From Phytomonospora endophytica (GTDB lineage: Bacteria; Actinomycetota; Actinomycetes; Mycobacteriales; Micromonosporaceae), in assembly GCF_014202425.1 (NCBI RefSeq), contig NZ_JACHGT010000005.1, positions 434,001 to 498,000 of the forward strand: a stretch of 64,000 nt of DNA, read 5' to 3'. The notes beneath the pieces were generated by a model, which was not told the DNA's origin, did no database searches, and saw only the letters and a list, made by a program, of their open reading frames with translations. A program made the translations under genes and the position numbers. Positions within the stretch are counted from its first letter, which is position 1. Every line of letters begins with the position of its first letter. Shown one piece after another: positions 47,535-55,739 of this stretch.

Positions 47535-50054
47535 ATGGATCCCGTCAGCACCGCCTTGACCACGTGGGTCGCCCGCGGCCTCGCCAAGAAGACGGTGGCC
47601 GTGATCGGCGCCCGGATGCGCCGCGATCAGGACGCCCCGGACGTGCGCAAGGCCCTCGCCGTCGCCGTGAAGAGCGGTGTCGCCGCCGCCGTGGCCGACG
47701 TCCATCACGACGACCCCGAAGGGGCGCGGCAGGTCGAACTCGCGCTCCTCGAACGCGAGGACGCCCGCCTGCCCCTGGTCGACGGCACCGGCCTCGCGGG
47801 TCTCGTCGACGCCGTCCGCGTCTGGATCGCCGAGACCGAGTCCCCGGTCGGCGAGACCGGGCTGCCCGAGGAGATCGACGCCTCCCACCCGCTCGCCGCC
47901 GCGCTCTGTGAGGCCGTCCTCCACCGGATCCGCCGGGAGGCCACCCGCGGGGAGCGGATCCTCGCTCCATTGTGGATGGACTTCAAACTCACCTGCCTCC
48001 AGCAGCCAACGGCCCGCAGACCCGAACGGCTCCGCGACTACTGGCACCCCGGCACCCCCGGCACCCGCTTCGTCGGCCGCCGCGACGAACTGACCCGCCT
48101 CGCCGACGCGCTCACCCCCGGCGAACGCGGTGGCCGGGTCCAGGTCGTCGGCGGCGTCGGCGGGATCGGGAAGACCGCGCTCGCCGTCGCCTACGCCCAG
48201 AAGCACGCCTCCCGCTACCGCGACGGCGCCATCTTCTACGACTTCCAGTCCTACGCCGTCGGCCGCGCCCCCGACTCGGCCGACCAGGCCCTGGTCAAGA
48301 TCCTGCCGACGATCCGCGACGACCTGTCCAGCGCCGGTGTCGAGCAGCTCAGCGCGGTGGGGCGGATGAGCGCCTGGCAGGAGAGCACCGCCGACCGCGA
48401 ACTGCTGATGGTGTGGGACAACGTCCGTTCCCTGGCGCAGATCGAACCGCTGCTGCTGTGGCAGAGCGGTTGCGCGACCATCCTGACCACCCGCCACGAC
48501 ATCGACGTCGACGGCGCCGACCCCCTGCGGCTGCGGTCGCTGGAGCGCGAGGCCGCCCGCGACCTGTTCACCGGCATCGCCGGAGACGGCCACGACGAGG
48601 ACCTGGTCCGGCGGCTGCTCGAAGCCGACCTGGACGTGCCGATCCTGATCAAGGCCCACGCCAAGCAGATCCGCGCCGGACGCCGGGGACTCGGCGAGAT
48701 CGTCGCCGAACTCAGCGGCGTCGAACCCGTCGGGCACCGGCGCACCCAGCAGGCCTTCTTCGACCGCCTCGACGGCTCCTACCTGCACCTTGGTGCCGAT
48801 CAGCGCTACGCCTTCCGTTTCCTGGGCGCCCATCCGGGCCGCTTCGCCACCGGCGAGGTGGCCGCGGCGATCCTCGGCTGCGAGCTCGACGAGGCCGTCG
48901 ACCTGATGGAGGACCTGGTCGACGTCGGTCTCGCCCGGCGGCACCACCGGCCGGCCGCCGATCCCCGCCCGCCGGCGTACACCGCCCACGACATCCTGCG
49001 CGCCTACGCCGCCCACCAGGCCAGGTCCGAAGGCGAGCTCACCCCGATCCGGGATGAGCTGTCGGCCTACTACCGGCAGCGGCTCGACGAGCCGAACGGC
49101 GGAGACCGCCGCTGGGTGGAGACCGAGCTGGACAACATCGGCGACACCGCGCTCGCCGGCCGCACCGGCGCGCACGCCGAGCTGGCCTCGCGGGTGGGGG
49201 AGAGGTTCTTCGCCTTCGGCCGCTTCACCGACGCCGCGACGGTCTTCGGGCGCGCCGCCGAGGTGTACCTCGACGGGGGAGACGACGCCCGGCACGCCCA
49301 TGCCCTGCTCGGGCTCGGTGAGGTGGCCAGGCTCCAGGGCGAGTGGGACCGTTCGCTGGAACTCTGCCGCCGGGCGGTGGTCATCTTCGAGCGCCGCGAT
49401 GACGTCGGGGGTCTCATCAAGGCCTCGGTCGGGCTGGGGCACGTCTCGCGACTCAAAGGCGAACTGGAGGACGGGGCCAGGTACTTCGAGCAGGCCGCCG
49501 AGCAGGCCGGTGCGGCCGGGGACACCCCGGTGCAGGCCAGGGCGCTGGTCGGGCTGGGTCATGTCCTGCGACTTCAGCGCCGCCACCCGGAGGCGCTGGA
49601 GCGTTTCGCGGCGGCCGCCGAGCTCGGCGACCCGCTCCAGCGGGCCAACGCGCTGCGTGGGATCGGTGACGTCCACAGGGCTCTGGGCGCGCCGTCCGAG
49701 GCGGAGTCGCGCTACGCCGAGGCGGCCGCGACCTACGCCGAACTCGGCGACCGTAACGGCGAGGCCAACGCCCACCTCGGCCGGGGCGCGGTGGCGGTGC
49801 TGGAGGAGCGCTGGCCGGAGGCCGAGGCGGCCTACCGGACCGCGGAGGAGATCTTCACGGAGCTGGGCAACCGTTTCGGGCTGGGCACAGCCCTGCGTGG
49901 GCAGGGGACCGCGGCGGCCGGTGCGGCGGATTCGGTCCGGGCCCGGCGGCTGCTCGGCGAGGCCCTCGCCATCTACTCGGTCCTGCGCAGCCCCGCCGCC
50001 ACCGGCGTGGCGGGCCAGCTGCGGGAACTCGACGCGCGTGAGAACACCGCCTGA
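47535..50054 (+). CDS. STAND (NB-ARC type) ATPase with TPR sensor and uncharacterised N-terminal domain
   Basis: 839 residues, ATG at 47535. Residues 1-170 form a helical domain (MDPVSTALTTWVARGLAKK, then VKSGVAAAVADVHHDDPEGA) that I do not recognise. The NB-ARC-like ATPase has P-loop GGVGGIGKTAL (Lys213), Walker B LLMVWDNV and sensor TTRH. A winged-helix segment follows (about 420-500), then 8-9 TPRs (about 550-830; RHAHALLGLGEVARLQGEWDRSLELC and similar). This is the effector-ATPase-sensor order of STAND proteins, used for antiphage defence, cell death or transcription control. No second effector gene is adjacent. The SARP domain of AfsR-like relatives is absent. Confidence 0.85.
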   Translation: MDPVSTALTTWVARGLAKKTVAVIGARMRRDQDAPDVRKALAVAVKSGVAAAVADVHHDDPEGARQVELALLEREDARLPLVDGTGLAGLVDAVRVWIAETESPVGETGLPEEIDASHPLAAALCEAVLHRIRREATRGERILAPLWMDFKLTCLQQPTARRPERLRDYWHPGTPGTRFVGRRDELTRLADALTPGERGGRVQVVGGVGGIGKTALAVAYAQKHASRYRDGAIFYDFQSYAVGRAPDSADQALVKILPTIRDDLSSAGVEQLSAVGRMSAWQESTADRELLMVWDNVRSLAQIEPLLLWQSGCATILTTRHDIDVDGADPLRLRSLEREAARDLFTGIAGDGHDEDLVRRLLEADLDVPILIKAHAKQIRAGRRGLGEIVAELSGVEPVGHRRTQQAFFDRLDGSYLHLGADQRYAFRFLGAHPGRFATGEVAAAILGCELDEAVDLMEDLVDVGLARRHHRPAADPRPPAYTAHDILRAYAAHQARSEGELTPIRDELSAYYRQRLDEPNGGDRRWVETELDNIGDTALAGRTGAHAELASRVGERFFAFGRFTDAATVFGRAAEVYLDGGDDARHAHALLGLGEVARLQGEWDRSLELCRRAVVIFERRDDVGGLIKASVGLGHVSRLKGELEDGARYFEQAAEQAGAAGDTPVQARALVGLGHVLRLQRRHPEALERFAAAAELGDPLQRANALRGIGDVHRALGAPSEAESRYAEAAATYAELGDRNGEANAHLGRGAVAVLEERWPEAEAAYRTAEEIFTELGNRFGLGTALRGQGTAAAGAADSVRARRLLGEALAIYSVLRSPAATGVAGQLRELDARENTA

Positions 50055-50095
50055 GCCCCGTCTGCACATTTCTCGAACTCGAACCGTTCCACCCC

Positions 50096-50124
50096 TTGAC
50101 GAGCTCCTGAGCCCGGGCAAGACT
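50096..50124 (+). promoter_or_regulatory. Candidate promoter of the lacI-ABC-glycohydrolase operon
   Basis: TTGACG (50096-50101), 17-nt spacer, AAGACT (50119-50124). The predicted start falls in operator copy 1 (50128-50142), the right place for repression. Confidence 0.5.
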
Positions 50125-50127
50125 GTG

Positions 50128-50142
50128 CGGAAACGTTTACAG
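50128..50142 (+). promoter_or_regulatory. LacI-type operator copy 1
   Basis: CGGAAACGTTTACAG, with the palindromic core AAACGTTT (50131-50138) and central CG typical of LacI/GalR operators, just downstream of the candidate -10 box. Identical to copy 2, 45 bp downstream. Confidence 0.75.
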
Positions 50143-50166
50143 TCGCGAAACAAGATGAGGTGTGGT

Positions 50167-51228
50167 GTGAGCCGGAAACGTTTACAGCGCACTGATGGTG
50201 GCGGGCCCCCGACCGTCCGTACGGTAGCCGCCATGGCCGGAGTGTCGATCGCCTCGGCGTCACGTGTCCTCAATGGACACGGCGCCAGCGTCGAGACCGA
50301 ACGCCGGGTGCGCGAGGCCGCGGCCTCCGTGGGGTACGTCCCGAACGCCGTCGCCCGCTCCCTGCAGGCGCAACGGACCGACATGCTGGCACTCGCGGTG
50401 GAGGACATCGGAAATCCCGTGTACGTGGCGATGATGCGCGCGATCGAAGAGGTCGCCGCCGGTGCGGGCTACCGGCTCCAGGTGCACGCCACCGGAGCCG
50501 ACGTGGCCGGTGAGGTCGAGCTCCTCGACGGCCTCGCCCGCCGCTATGTCGACGGACTGGTGATCAGCCCGATCCGCATCACCGACGCGCACCTCGCCGC
50601 CCTCGCCCGCGTCCCGACGCCCGTCGTCGTGGTCGGTTCACTGCCCGACGACATGCCCACCACCAAACCGATCGACAACGTCCGCGCCGACTCCCACACC
50701 GGCGTCGGCCTGGCCATCGACCACCTCGTCGCCGGCGGACGCCGCCGCATCGGCTTCGTCAACGGACCCCTCGACACCGTCCCCGGCGCGGCCCGCCAGG
50801 CCGGCTACCTCGACGCGCTCGACGCCGCCGGACTGCCCTTCGACCCCGAACTCGTCGAACCCGCCGACTTCCACTACGCCGCCGGGCGCGCCGCCACCCG
50901 GCGCCTGCTGGACCGCGCCGAACCCGACGCGATCCTGTGCGCCAACGACCTCATCGCCGTCGGCGCGCTGCACGCCCTCCTCGCCGCCGGCAAACGCGTC
51001 GGCGAGGAGGTCGCGCTCGTCGGCATGGACGACACCGACCTCGCCGAGATGTCCTTCCCGCAACTGTCGAGCGTGTCGCTCGGCTCGGCCGAACGCGGAC
51101 GGCTGGCAGCCGAACTGCTCCTCGCCCGGCTCGCCGAGCCGGGACGGCCGGCGCAGCGCGTCACCGTCGCCCCCACGCTCGTCGTCCGCGCCTCCAGCGA
51201 CACCGCGGCGAAACAGGAGAACCCATGA
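50167..51228 (+). CDS. LacI family repressor of the ABC/ADP-ribosylglycohydrolase operon
   Basis: 353 residues from a GTG at 50167 with GAGG six bases upstream. LacI HTH and hinge: TVRTVAAMAGVSIASASRVLNG, then YVPNAVARSLQAQRTDML. The periplasmic-binding-protein-like effector domain has VALVGMDDTDLAEM and LSSVSLGSAERGRLAAELL. Its own codons 3-7 contain operator copy 2, so binding there would block its own message. It is the first gene of an operon with an ABC sugar importer and is expected to be released by an imported sugar or glycoside. Confidence 0.93.
   Translation: MSRKRLQRTDGGGPPTVRTVAAMAGVSIASASRVLNGHGASVETERRVREAAASVGYVPNAVARSLQAQRTDMLALAVEDIGNPVYVAMMRAIEEVAAGAGYRLQVHATGADVAGEVELLDGLARRYVDGLVISPIRITDAHLAALARVPTPVVVVGSLPDDMPTTKPIDNVRADSHTGVGLAIDHLVAGGRRRIGFVNGPLDTVPGAARQAGYLDALDAAGLPFDPELVEPADFHYAAGRAATRRLLDRAEPDAILCANDLIAVGALHALLAAGKRVGEEVALVGMDDTDLAEMSFPQLSSVSLGSAERGRLAAELLLARLAEPGRPAQRVTVAPTLVVRASSDTAAKQENP
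50173..50187 (+). promoter_or_regulatory. LacI-type operator copy 2 (inside lacI start)
   Basis: Exact second copy of CGGAAACGTTTACAG, 45 bp from copy 1, within codons 3-7 of lacI. Two operators about four turns apart permit cooperative or looped repression. Confidence 0.75.
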
Positions 51229-51452
51229 GCTTCGTCGTCGAAGAAGGACCCGACCGGGCCCTCACCTGCGCCTGCCACGCCCTCGGCGGCAACGCCTGCC
51301 TGCACGCGGCGGCCCCTCCCGGGGACGCCGTCCCCGTCCGCGTCCTCACCGGGCAGCGACCGTCGCGGGGATGGGCCGGCACCCGCCGGCCCCGCGGCGG
51401 CGGACCGACCGCACTGTTTCACGCCCCTCCGATGGATCAGGCCCCGCAATGA
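51225..51452 (+). CDS. Small 75-aa ORF bridging lacI and the permease gene
   Basis: ATG at 51225 overlaps the lacI stop (ATGA), and its own stop TGA (51450-51452) overlaps the permease ATG (51449) the same way; GGAG lies upstream. Product: MSFVVEEGPDRALTCACHALGGN and onward, three Cys in the first third, basic Pro/Gly-rich end, no signal peptide or TM helix. I do not recognise it. The double overlap argues for real translation, at least as a coupling device; the composition is unremarkable, so a non-functional spacer ORF cannot be excluded. Confidence 0.45.
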   Translation: MSFVVEEGPDRALTCACHALGGNACLHAAAPPGDAVPVRVLTGQRPSRGWAGTRRPRGGGPTALFHAPPMDQAPQ

Positions 51453-52366
51453 CAACGCTCAACGAAGAGCTGCCACTGGCGCGCAAGAAGCGCCTGTCCC
51501 ATAACAGGTACGCGTACTTCCTCGTCCTCCCCGCCCTCGCGCCGGTGCTCATCCTGTCGGTCGTGCCGCTGCTCAACGGCATCTACCTCGGCTTCACCGA
51601 CGCCCGCGCCGGACTCAACCAGACCACCCACTTCACCGGGATCGAGAACTACACCGAACTGCTGTCCAACGACCTGTTCTGGGCCTCGTTCAAGATCGGC
51701 CTGATCTGGGCCTTCAGCGTCACGATCCTGCAGTTCCTGGCCGCCCTCGGCCTCGCCCTGCTGCTCAACCTGAACCTGCGCCTCCAGTGGCTGACCCGCA
51801 CCCTCGCGCTGGTGCCCTGGGCGATGCCGCCGGTGATCGTCGGCATCATGTGGCAACTCGTCTACCACCCCGACGCCGGCCTGGTCAACGAGGCGCTCTA
51901 CCGCGTCGGCATGGGCGACCTGGCCACGAACTGGCTCGGCGACTTCAGCACCGCCCTGCCCGCGGTCATCGTCGTCGGCGTGTGGGCCGGGATGCCGCAG
52001 ACGACCGTCGTGCTCCTCGCCGGACTCCAGGGCGTGCCCGCCGAACTCAACGAGGCCGCCGCCGTCGACGGCGCGAGCACCTGGCGCCGCTTCTGGAGCA
52101 TCACGCTCCCGCAACTGCGGCCGGTGATCGTGGCGATCACCTCGCTGGACTTCATCTGGAACTTCAACTCCTTCGGCCTGGTCTACGTCCTGACCACCGG
52201 CGGGCCCGGCGGCAAGACGATGCTGCCGATGCTCTTCGCCTACGAGGAGGCCTTCAAGTTCGGCCACTTCGGGACCGCCGCGGCGATGGGCAACGTCATG
52301 GTCCTGATCATCGTCGTCCTCCTGTTCTTCTACCTGCGCCGCCGGATGCGGGAGGTCAACGCATGA
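51449..52366 (+). CDS. Carbohydrate ABC transporter permease, MalF type
   Basis: 305 residues, ATG at 51449. Six TM helices; N-terminal YAYFLVLPALAPVLILSVVPL is the first. The EAA loop that contacts the ATPase is EAAAVDGASTWRRFW followed by SITLPQLRP (about residues 205-235). FNSFGLVYVLTTGGPGGKTM is typical of the MalF/UgpA subfamily of CUT1 sugar importers. Forms the membrane channel with the next permease. No ATPase gene in the operon, so a shared MsiK-like ATPase elsewhere is expected, as in other actinomycetes. Confidence 0.95.
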   Translation: MTTLNEELPLARKKRLSHNRYAYFLVLPALAPVLILSVVPLLNGIYLGFTDARAGLNQTTHFTGIENYTELLSNDLFWASFKIGLIWAFSVTILQFLAALGLALLLNLNLRLQWLTRTLALVPWAMPPVIVGIMWQLVYHPDAGLVNEALYRVGMGDLATNWLGDFSTALPAVIVVGVWAGMPQTTVVLLAGLQGVPAELNEAAAVDGASTWRRFWSITLPQLRPVIVAITSLDFIWNFNSFGLVYVLTTGGPGGKTMLPMLFAYEEAFKFGHFGTAAAMGNVMVLIIVVLLFFYLRRRMREVNA

Positions 52367-53199
52367 ACCGCTCCAAACCGCTCACCCGCGCCCTGCAGTA
52401 CCTCGCGCTCCTCGGGTACATCGCCTTCCTCGCCTTCCCCCTGCTGTGGATGCTCTCCACGTCGTTCAAGACCCCGCAGGAGGTCGTCGAACTCCACCCG
52501 AGCCTCATTCCCCGCGAACCGACCCTCGACAACTACACCAGCGCCTTCGAACAGCAGCACCTGGCGCGCGCGGCCTGGAACAGCCTCCAGGTCTCCGTCG
52601 GTTCGGCGGTCCTCACCGTCGTCATCGCGCTCCCGGCCGCCTACGCCCTCGCCCGGGTCCGCAGCAGGATCAACACCCTGGCGACCGCGTGGATCCTGCT
52701 GTCCCAGCTGTTCCCGTTCATCCTGCTGGTCATCCCGCTGTTCATCATCCTCAAGGGCGCGAGCCTGACCAACAGCCTCTTCGGGCTGATCCTGGTCTAC
52801 GTCACCTGGTCGCTGCCCTTCGCGCTGTGGATGCTCCAGGGCTTCGTCCGCGGCATCCCCCGCGAACTGGAGGAGGCCGCGGCGATGGACGGCGCGTCGA
52901 GATTCCAGACCCTCTGGCGGATCGTCGCCCCGCTGCTCGCCCCCGGCGTCGTCGCGGTGACCCTGTTCGCCTTCATCAGCTCCTGGAACGAGTTCTTCTT
53001 CGCCCTGGTGCTCCTCAAACGACCCGAACTGGCCACGCTTCCGCTGGAACTCGCCAAGTTCGTCGGCATCGAGGGGATCGCGCGGCTCGGGCCACTGGCC
53101 GCCGGATCGCTCATGGCGACCGTACCCAGCCTGATCTTCTTCGCGTTCCTGCAACGCCGGCTCACCTCCGGCGGCCTCGCCGGCGCCGTCAAAGGCTGA
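52363..53199 (+). CDS. Carbohydrate ABC transporter permease, MalG type
   Basis: 278 residues, ATG at 52363 overlapping the first permease by four bases. Six TM helices. FPLLWMLSTSFKTPQEV near the N-terminus and EAAAMDGASRFQTLWRIVAP (EAA loop) identify the MalG/UgpE subfamily; FAFISSWNEFFFALVLL is the family's C-terminal signature. Partner of the MalF-type protein in a heterodimeric CUT1 pore. Confidence 0.95.
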   Translation: MNRSKPLTRALQYLALLGYIAFLAFPLLWMLSTSFKTPQEVVELHPSLIPREPTLDNYTSAFEQQHLARAAWNSLQVSVGSAVLTVVIALPAAYALARVRSRINTLATAWILLSQLFPFILLVIPLFIILKGASLTNSLFGLILVYVTWSLPFALWMLQGFVRGIPRELEEAAAMDGASRFQTLWRIVAPLLAPGVVAVTLFAFISSWNEFFFALVLLKRPELATLPLELAKFVGIEGIARLGPLAAGSLMATVPSLIFFAFLQRRLTSGGLAGAVKG

Positions 53200-53239
53200 C
53201 CCCCCACCACCCCCAGAGATACACACCAAGGAGTTCGCA

Positions 53240-54529
53240 ATGAAGCGCCTCACCCCCCGCAAAGTCGCGGCGGTGGCCCTGGCCGCCACCATGGCGGTCG
53301 GTTCGCTGACCGCCTGCGGCAGCGGCGACGACTCGGCCGACGGCCCGGTCAAGCTGCGCTTTCTGAGCCTGGCCTGGCAGGAAGCCTCCGTCGCGGCCAA
53401 CCAGAAGCTCGTCAACGACTGGAACGCCGCCCACAGCGACATCCAGATCGAGTACGTACAGGGCTCCTGGGACTCGGTGCACGACCAGCTGCTCACCTCC
53501 TTCGAAGGCGGCGACGCGCCCGACATCATCCACTACGAGGCCGCCCTCTCCGGGCAGTTCGCGCAGATGGGGTACCTCGCCGACCTCAAGGACATCGTCC
53601 CCGCCGACCTGAAGGGTGAGATCGGCCAGAACGTCTGGGACACCGTCACCACCCCCGACGGCGCCGTCTTCGGCGTGCCGTTCCTGCTGGAGTCGCAGGT
53701 CGTCATCGCCAACAAGAAGCTCCTCGACGAGGCCTCGATCCCCGTCCCCACCGCCGACGCGCCGTGGACCTGGGACGAGTTCGCCGTCAACGCCAAGAAG
53801 CTCACCAAGGGCGACACCTTCGGGACCGCCTGGCCGCTCAAGCAGCCCGTCAACCGCGTGCTGAACCTCGGCCTCAACTACGACGGCAAGTACTTCCAGA
53901 ACACCGACGGCAAGAACTCCGTCGTCTTCGGCCCCGCCGAGCAGGAAGTCCCGCGCCGCATCCACGACATGGTCTACACCGACAAGTCGGCCGCCCCCGA
54001 CGCCCTCGGCATGGGCGGCACCGACCCCCTGCCCGGCTTCTTCGGCGGCAAGTACGCCATGCTCCCCGGCTCGATCTACCTGCGCCAGCAGATGGTCGAG
54101 CAGGCCCCCGAAGGCTTCGAGTGGGTCACCCTCCCGCCGCTGAAGGGCCTGAGCCAGAACCAGTCGGCCAACCCGCAGACCCTGTCCATCTCCGAGGCCT
54201 CGGAGCACAAGGACGAGGCCATGCAGTTCATGGCGAACTTCCTGTCCCCGGCCAACCAGGCCGAACTCGCCAAGGGCGACTGGCTGATCCCGACCGGCAA
54301 GACCGCCGGTGAGCAGCTCGTCGCCTCCACCGAGGGCAAGGACGGCTGGGACGTCGCCGTCGCCAGCGCGAACTCGCTGGTCCTGGCCCCCTTCCAGACC
54401 GTCCCGGAGTTCTCCGAGTGGAAGTCGAAGATCGCCACCCCGGCCTTCCAGGAGTACTTCGCCGACACCATCACCCTCGACGAACTCGGCAAGAGACTCG
54501 TCGACGGCGGCGCGGACATCATCAAATGA
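53240..54529 (+). CDS. Sugar ABC transporter substrate-binding lipoprotein
   Basis: 429 residues, ATG at 53240 after AAGGAG. Lipoprotein signal ending SLTAC (Cys26). Extracytoplasmic solute-binding protein family 1: VNDWNAAHSDIQIEYVQGSWD, GDAPDIIHYEAA, FGVPFLLESQVVIANKKLLDEA and an aromatic-rich pocket (Trp46, Trp64, Trp77, Trp in PWTWDEF). Captures the substrate outside the membrane and delivers it to the permeases. Sugar specificity cannot be read; neighbours suggest a glycoside. Confidence 0.95.
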   Translation: MKRLTPRKVAAVALAATMAVGSLTACGSGDDSADGPVKLRFLSLAWQEASVAANQKLVNDWNAAHSDIQIEYVQGSWDSVHDQLLTSFEGGDAPDIIHYEAALSGQFAQMGYLADLKDIVPADLKGEIGQNVWDTVTTPDGAVFGVPFLLESQVVIANKKLLDEASIPVPTADAPWTWDEFAVNAKKLTKGDTFGTAWPLKQPVNRVLNLGLNYDGKYFQNTDGKNSVVFGPAEQEVPRRIHDMVYTDKSAAPDALGMGGTDPLPGFFGGKYAMLPGSIYLRQQMVEQAPEGFEWVTLPPLKGLSQNQSANPQTLSISEASEHKDEAMQFMANFLSPANQAELAKGDWLIPTGKTAGEQLVASTEGKDGWDVAVASANSLVLAPFQTVPEFSEWKSKIATPAFQEYFADTITLDELGKRLVDGGADIIK

Positions 54530-54584
54530 CCGTGCCGACTCGTTCCGTGAGCCAGCCCAACGTCCCCTTTGGAGGGAACGCATC

Positions 54585-55739
54585 GTGACCAGTGCCGCAT
54601 TGGTGGACAGGTCGACCGGCTGCCTCGTCGGCGCCGCCGTGGGCGATGCCCTCGGCGGCGCCACCGAAGGCGCCCTCCCCGAACAGATCAAGGCCCGCTT
54701 CGGCGGATGGGTCGACGGCGTCGTCGGCCCCTTCCACGAGGACTGGAGGACGGCGAGGCCCACCGCGCCGTACCACAAGGGCGACGGTCACATCACCGAC
54801 GACACCTTGATGACGCACGCCCTGATCCGCGTGTACGCCGTCCGCCGGGACCACCTCGACGCCTTCGACATCGCCGACCACCTGGTCCCCGACCTCATCG
54901 GCCACCGCGTCTACATCCCCGACATGGAGCGCGAGGCCGTCACCCTGCACCGGCTCGCCCTCGCCGAGCGGCACCTCGTCGCGCGCCTGTTCCACGCCCA
55001 CGCCGACCCGCGTGAGGCCGGCGTCGGCAACATCGTCAACTGCGGTGCGGCGATGTACATGGCGCCGGTCGGGATCGTCAACGCCGGCAACCCCGCCGGG
55101 GCCTACGCCGAGGCGATCGAGATCTCCGGCACGCACCAGGCCAGTTACGGCCGCGAGGCCGCCGGCGTCTTCGCCGCCGCGGTCGCCGAGGCCATGACAC
55201 CCGGCGCGGACCCGGCGTCCGTCGTGGAGGCGGCCCTGTCGGTCGCCAAGGACGGCACCCGGGCCGCCATCGAAGCGGTCCGCGACGCCGTCGCCGGCAA
55301 GACCGACTGCCTGGAGTCCATCGGCGACCTGCGACGGGCGATCGCGCCCTTCGACACCGTCGGCGAGGAGTACCGCAACCCTGGTCTGGGTGCCCGCCGC
55401 CCGAGCCGCCTGCACACCATCGAGGAGCTCCCGGCCGCGCTCGGGATGCTGCTCATCGCCGACGGCGACTTCGCCAAGGCCGTTCTCGGTTCGGTGAACT
55501 ACGGCCGCGACGCCGACTCGACCGCCACCATGGCCGGTGCCCTCGCCGGTGCCCTCAACGGCTCCAAGGCCGTCCCGACCGACTGGTCGGACAAGGTCGC
55601 CGAGGCCAGCCGCGTCGACCTGGTCGCACCGGCCGTCGCGCTCGCGGAGGTCGCCACCGAGATCTTCGCCGCCGACGAAAGCCGCTGGCGGACGCGCGCC
55701 GGGCGCTTCGCCGCGCTGGCCGAGGCCGCGGGGGACTAG
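54585..55739 (+). CDS. ADP-ribosylglycohydrolase family protein 1
   Basis: 384 residues, GTG at 54585 with GGAGGG upstream. All-helical ADP-ribosyl hydrolase fold with the dinuclear Mg site: GAAVGDALGG (about 16-25), ITDDTLM (Thr71-Thr74) and GRDADSTATMAGALAGAL (Asp309, Asp311). ARG enzymes hydrolyse the N-glycosidic bond of ADP-ribose to Arg (DraG), O-acetyl-ADP-ribose or related ribosides. Here the enzyme lies between a sugar importer and a ribokinase-type gene, so a small imported riboside is a better candidate than a protein target. The next gene is its paralogue; they overlap by one base. Confidence 0.92.
   Translation: MTSAALVDRSTGCLVGAAVGDALGGATEGALPEQIKARFGGWVDGVVGPFHEDWRTARPTAPYHKGDGHITDDTLMTHALIRVYAVRRDHLDAFDIADHLVPDLIGHRVYIPDMEREAVTLHRLALAERHLVARLFHAHADPREAGVGNIVNCGAAMYMAPVGIVNAGNPAGAYAEAIEISGTHQASYGREAAGVFAAAVAEAMTPGADPASVVEAALSVAKDGTRAAIEAVRDAVAGKTDCLESIGDLRRAIAPFDTVGEEYRNPGLGARRPSRLHTIEELPAALGMLLIADGDFAKAVLGSVNYGRDADSTATMAGALAGALNGSKAVPTDWSDKVAEASRVDLVAPAVALAEVATEIFAADESRWRTRAGRFAALAEAAGD

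Noticed and set aside
47505-50408. 967-codon antisense frame over the STAND gene
   Set aside because: Val/Gly/Arg-rich translation typical of a shadow; the + strand has P-loop and TPR motifs.
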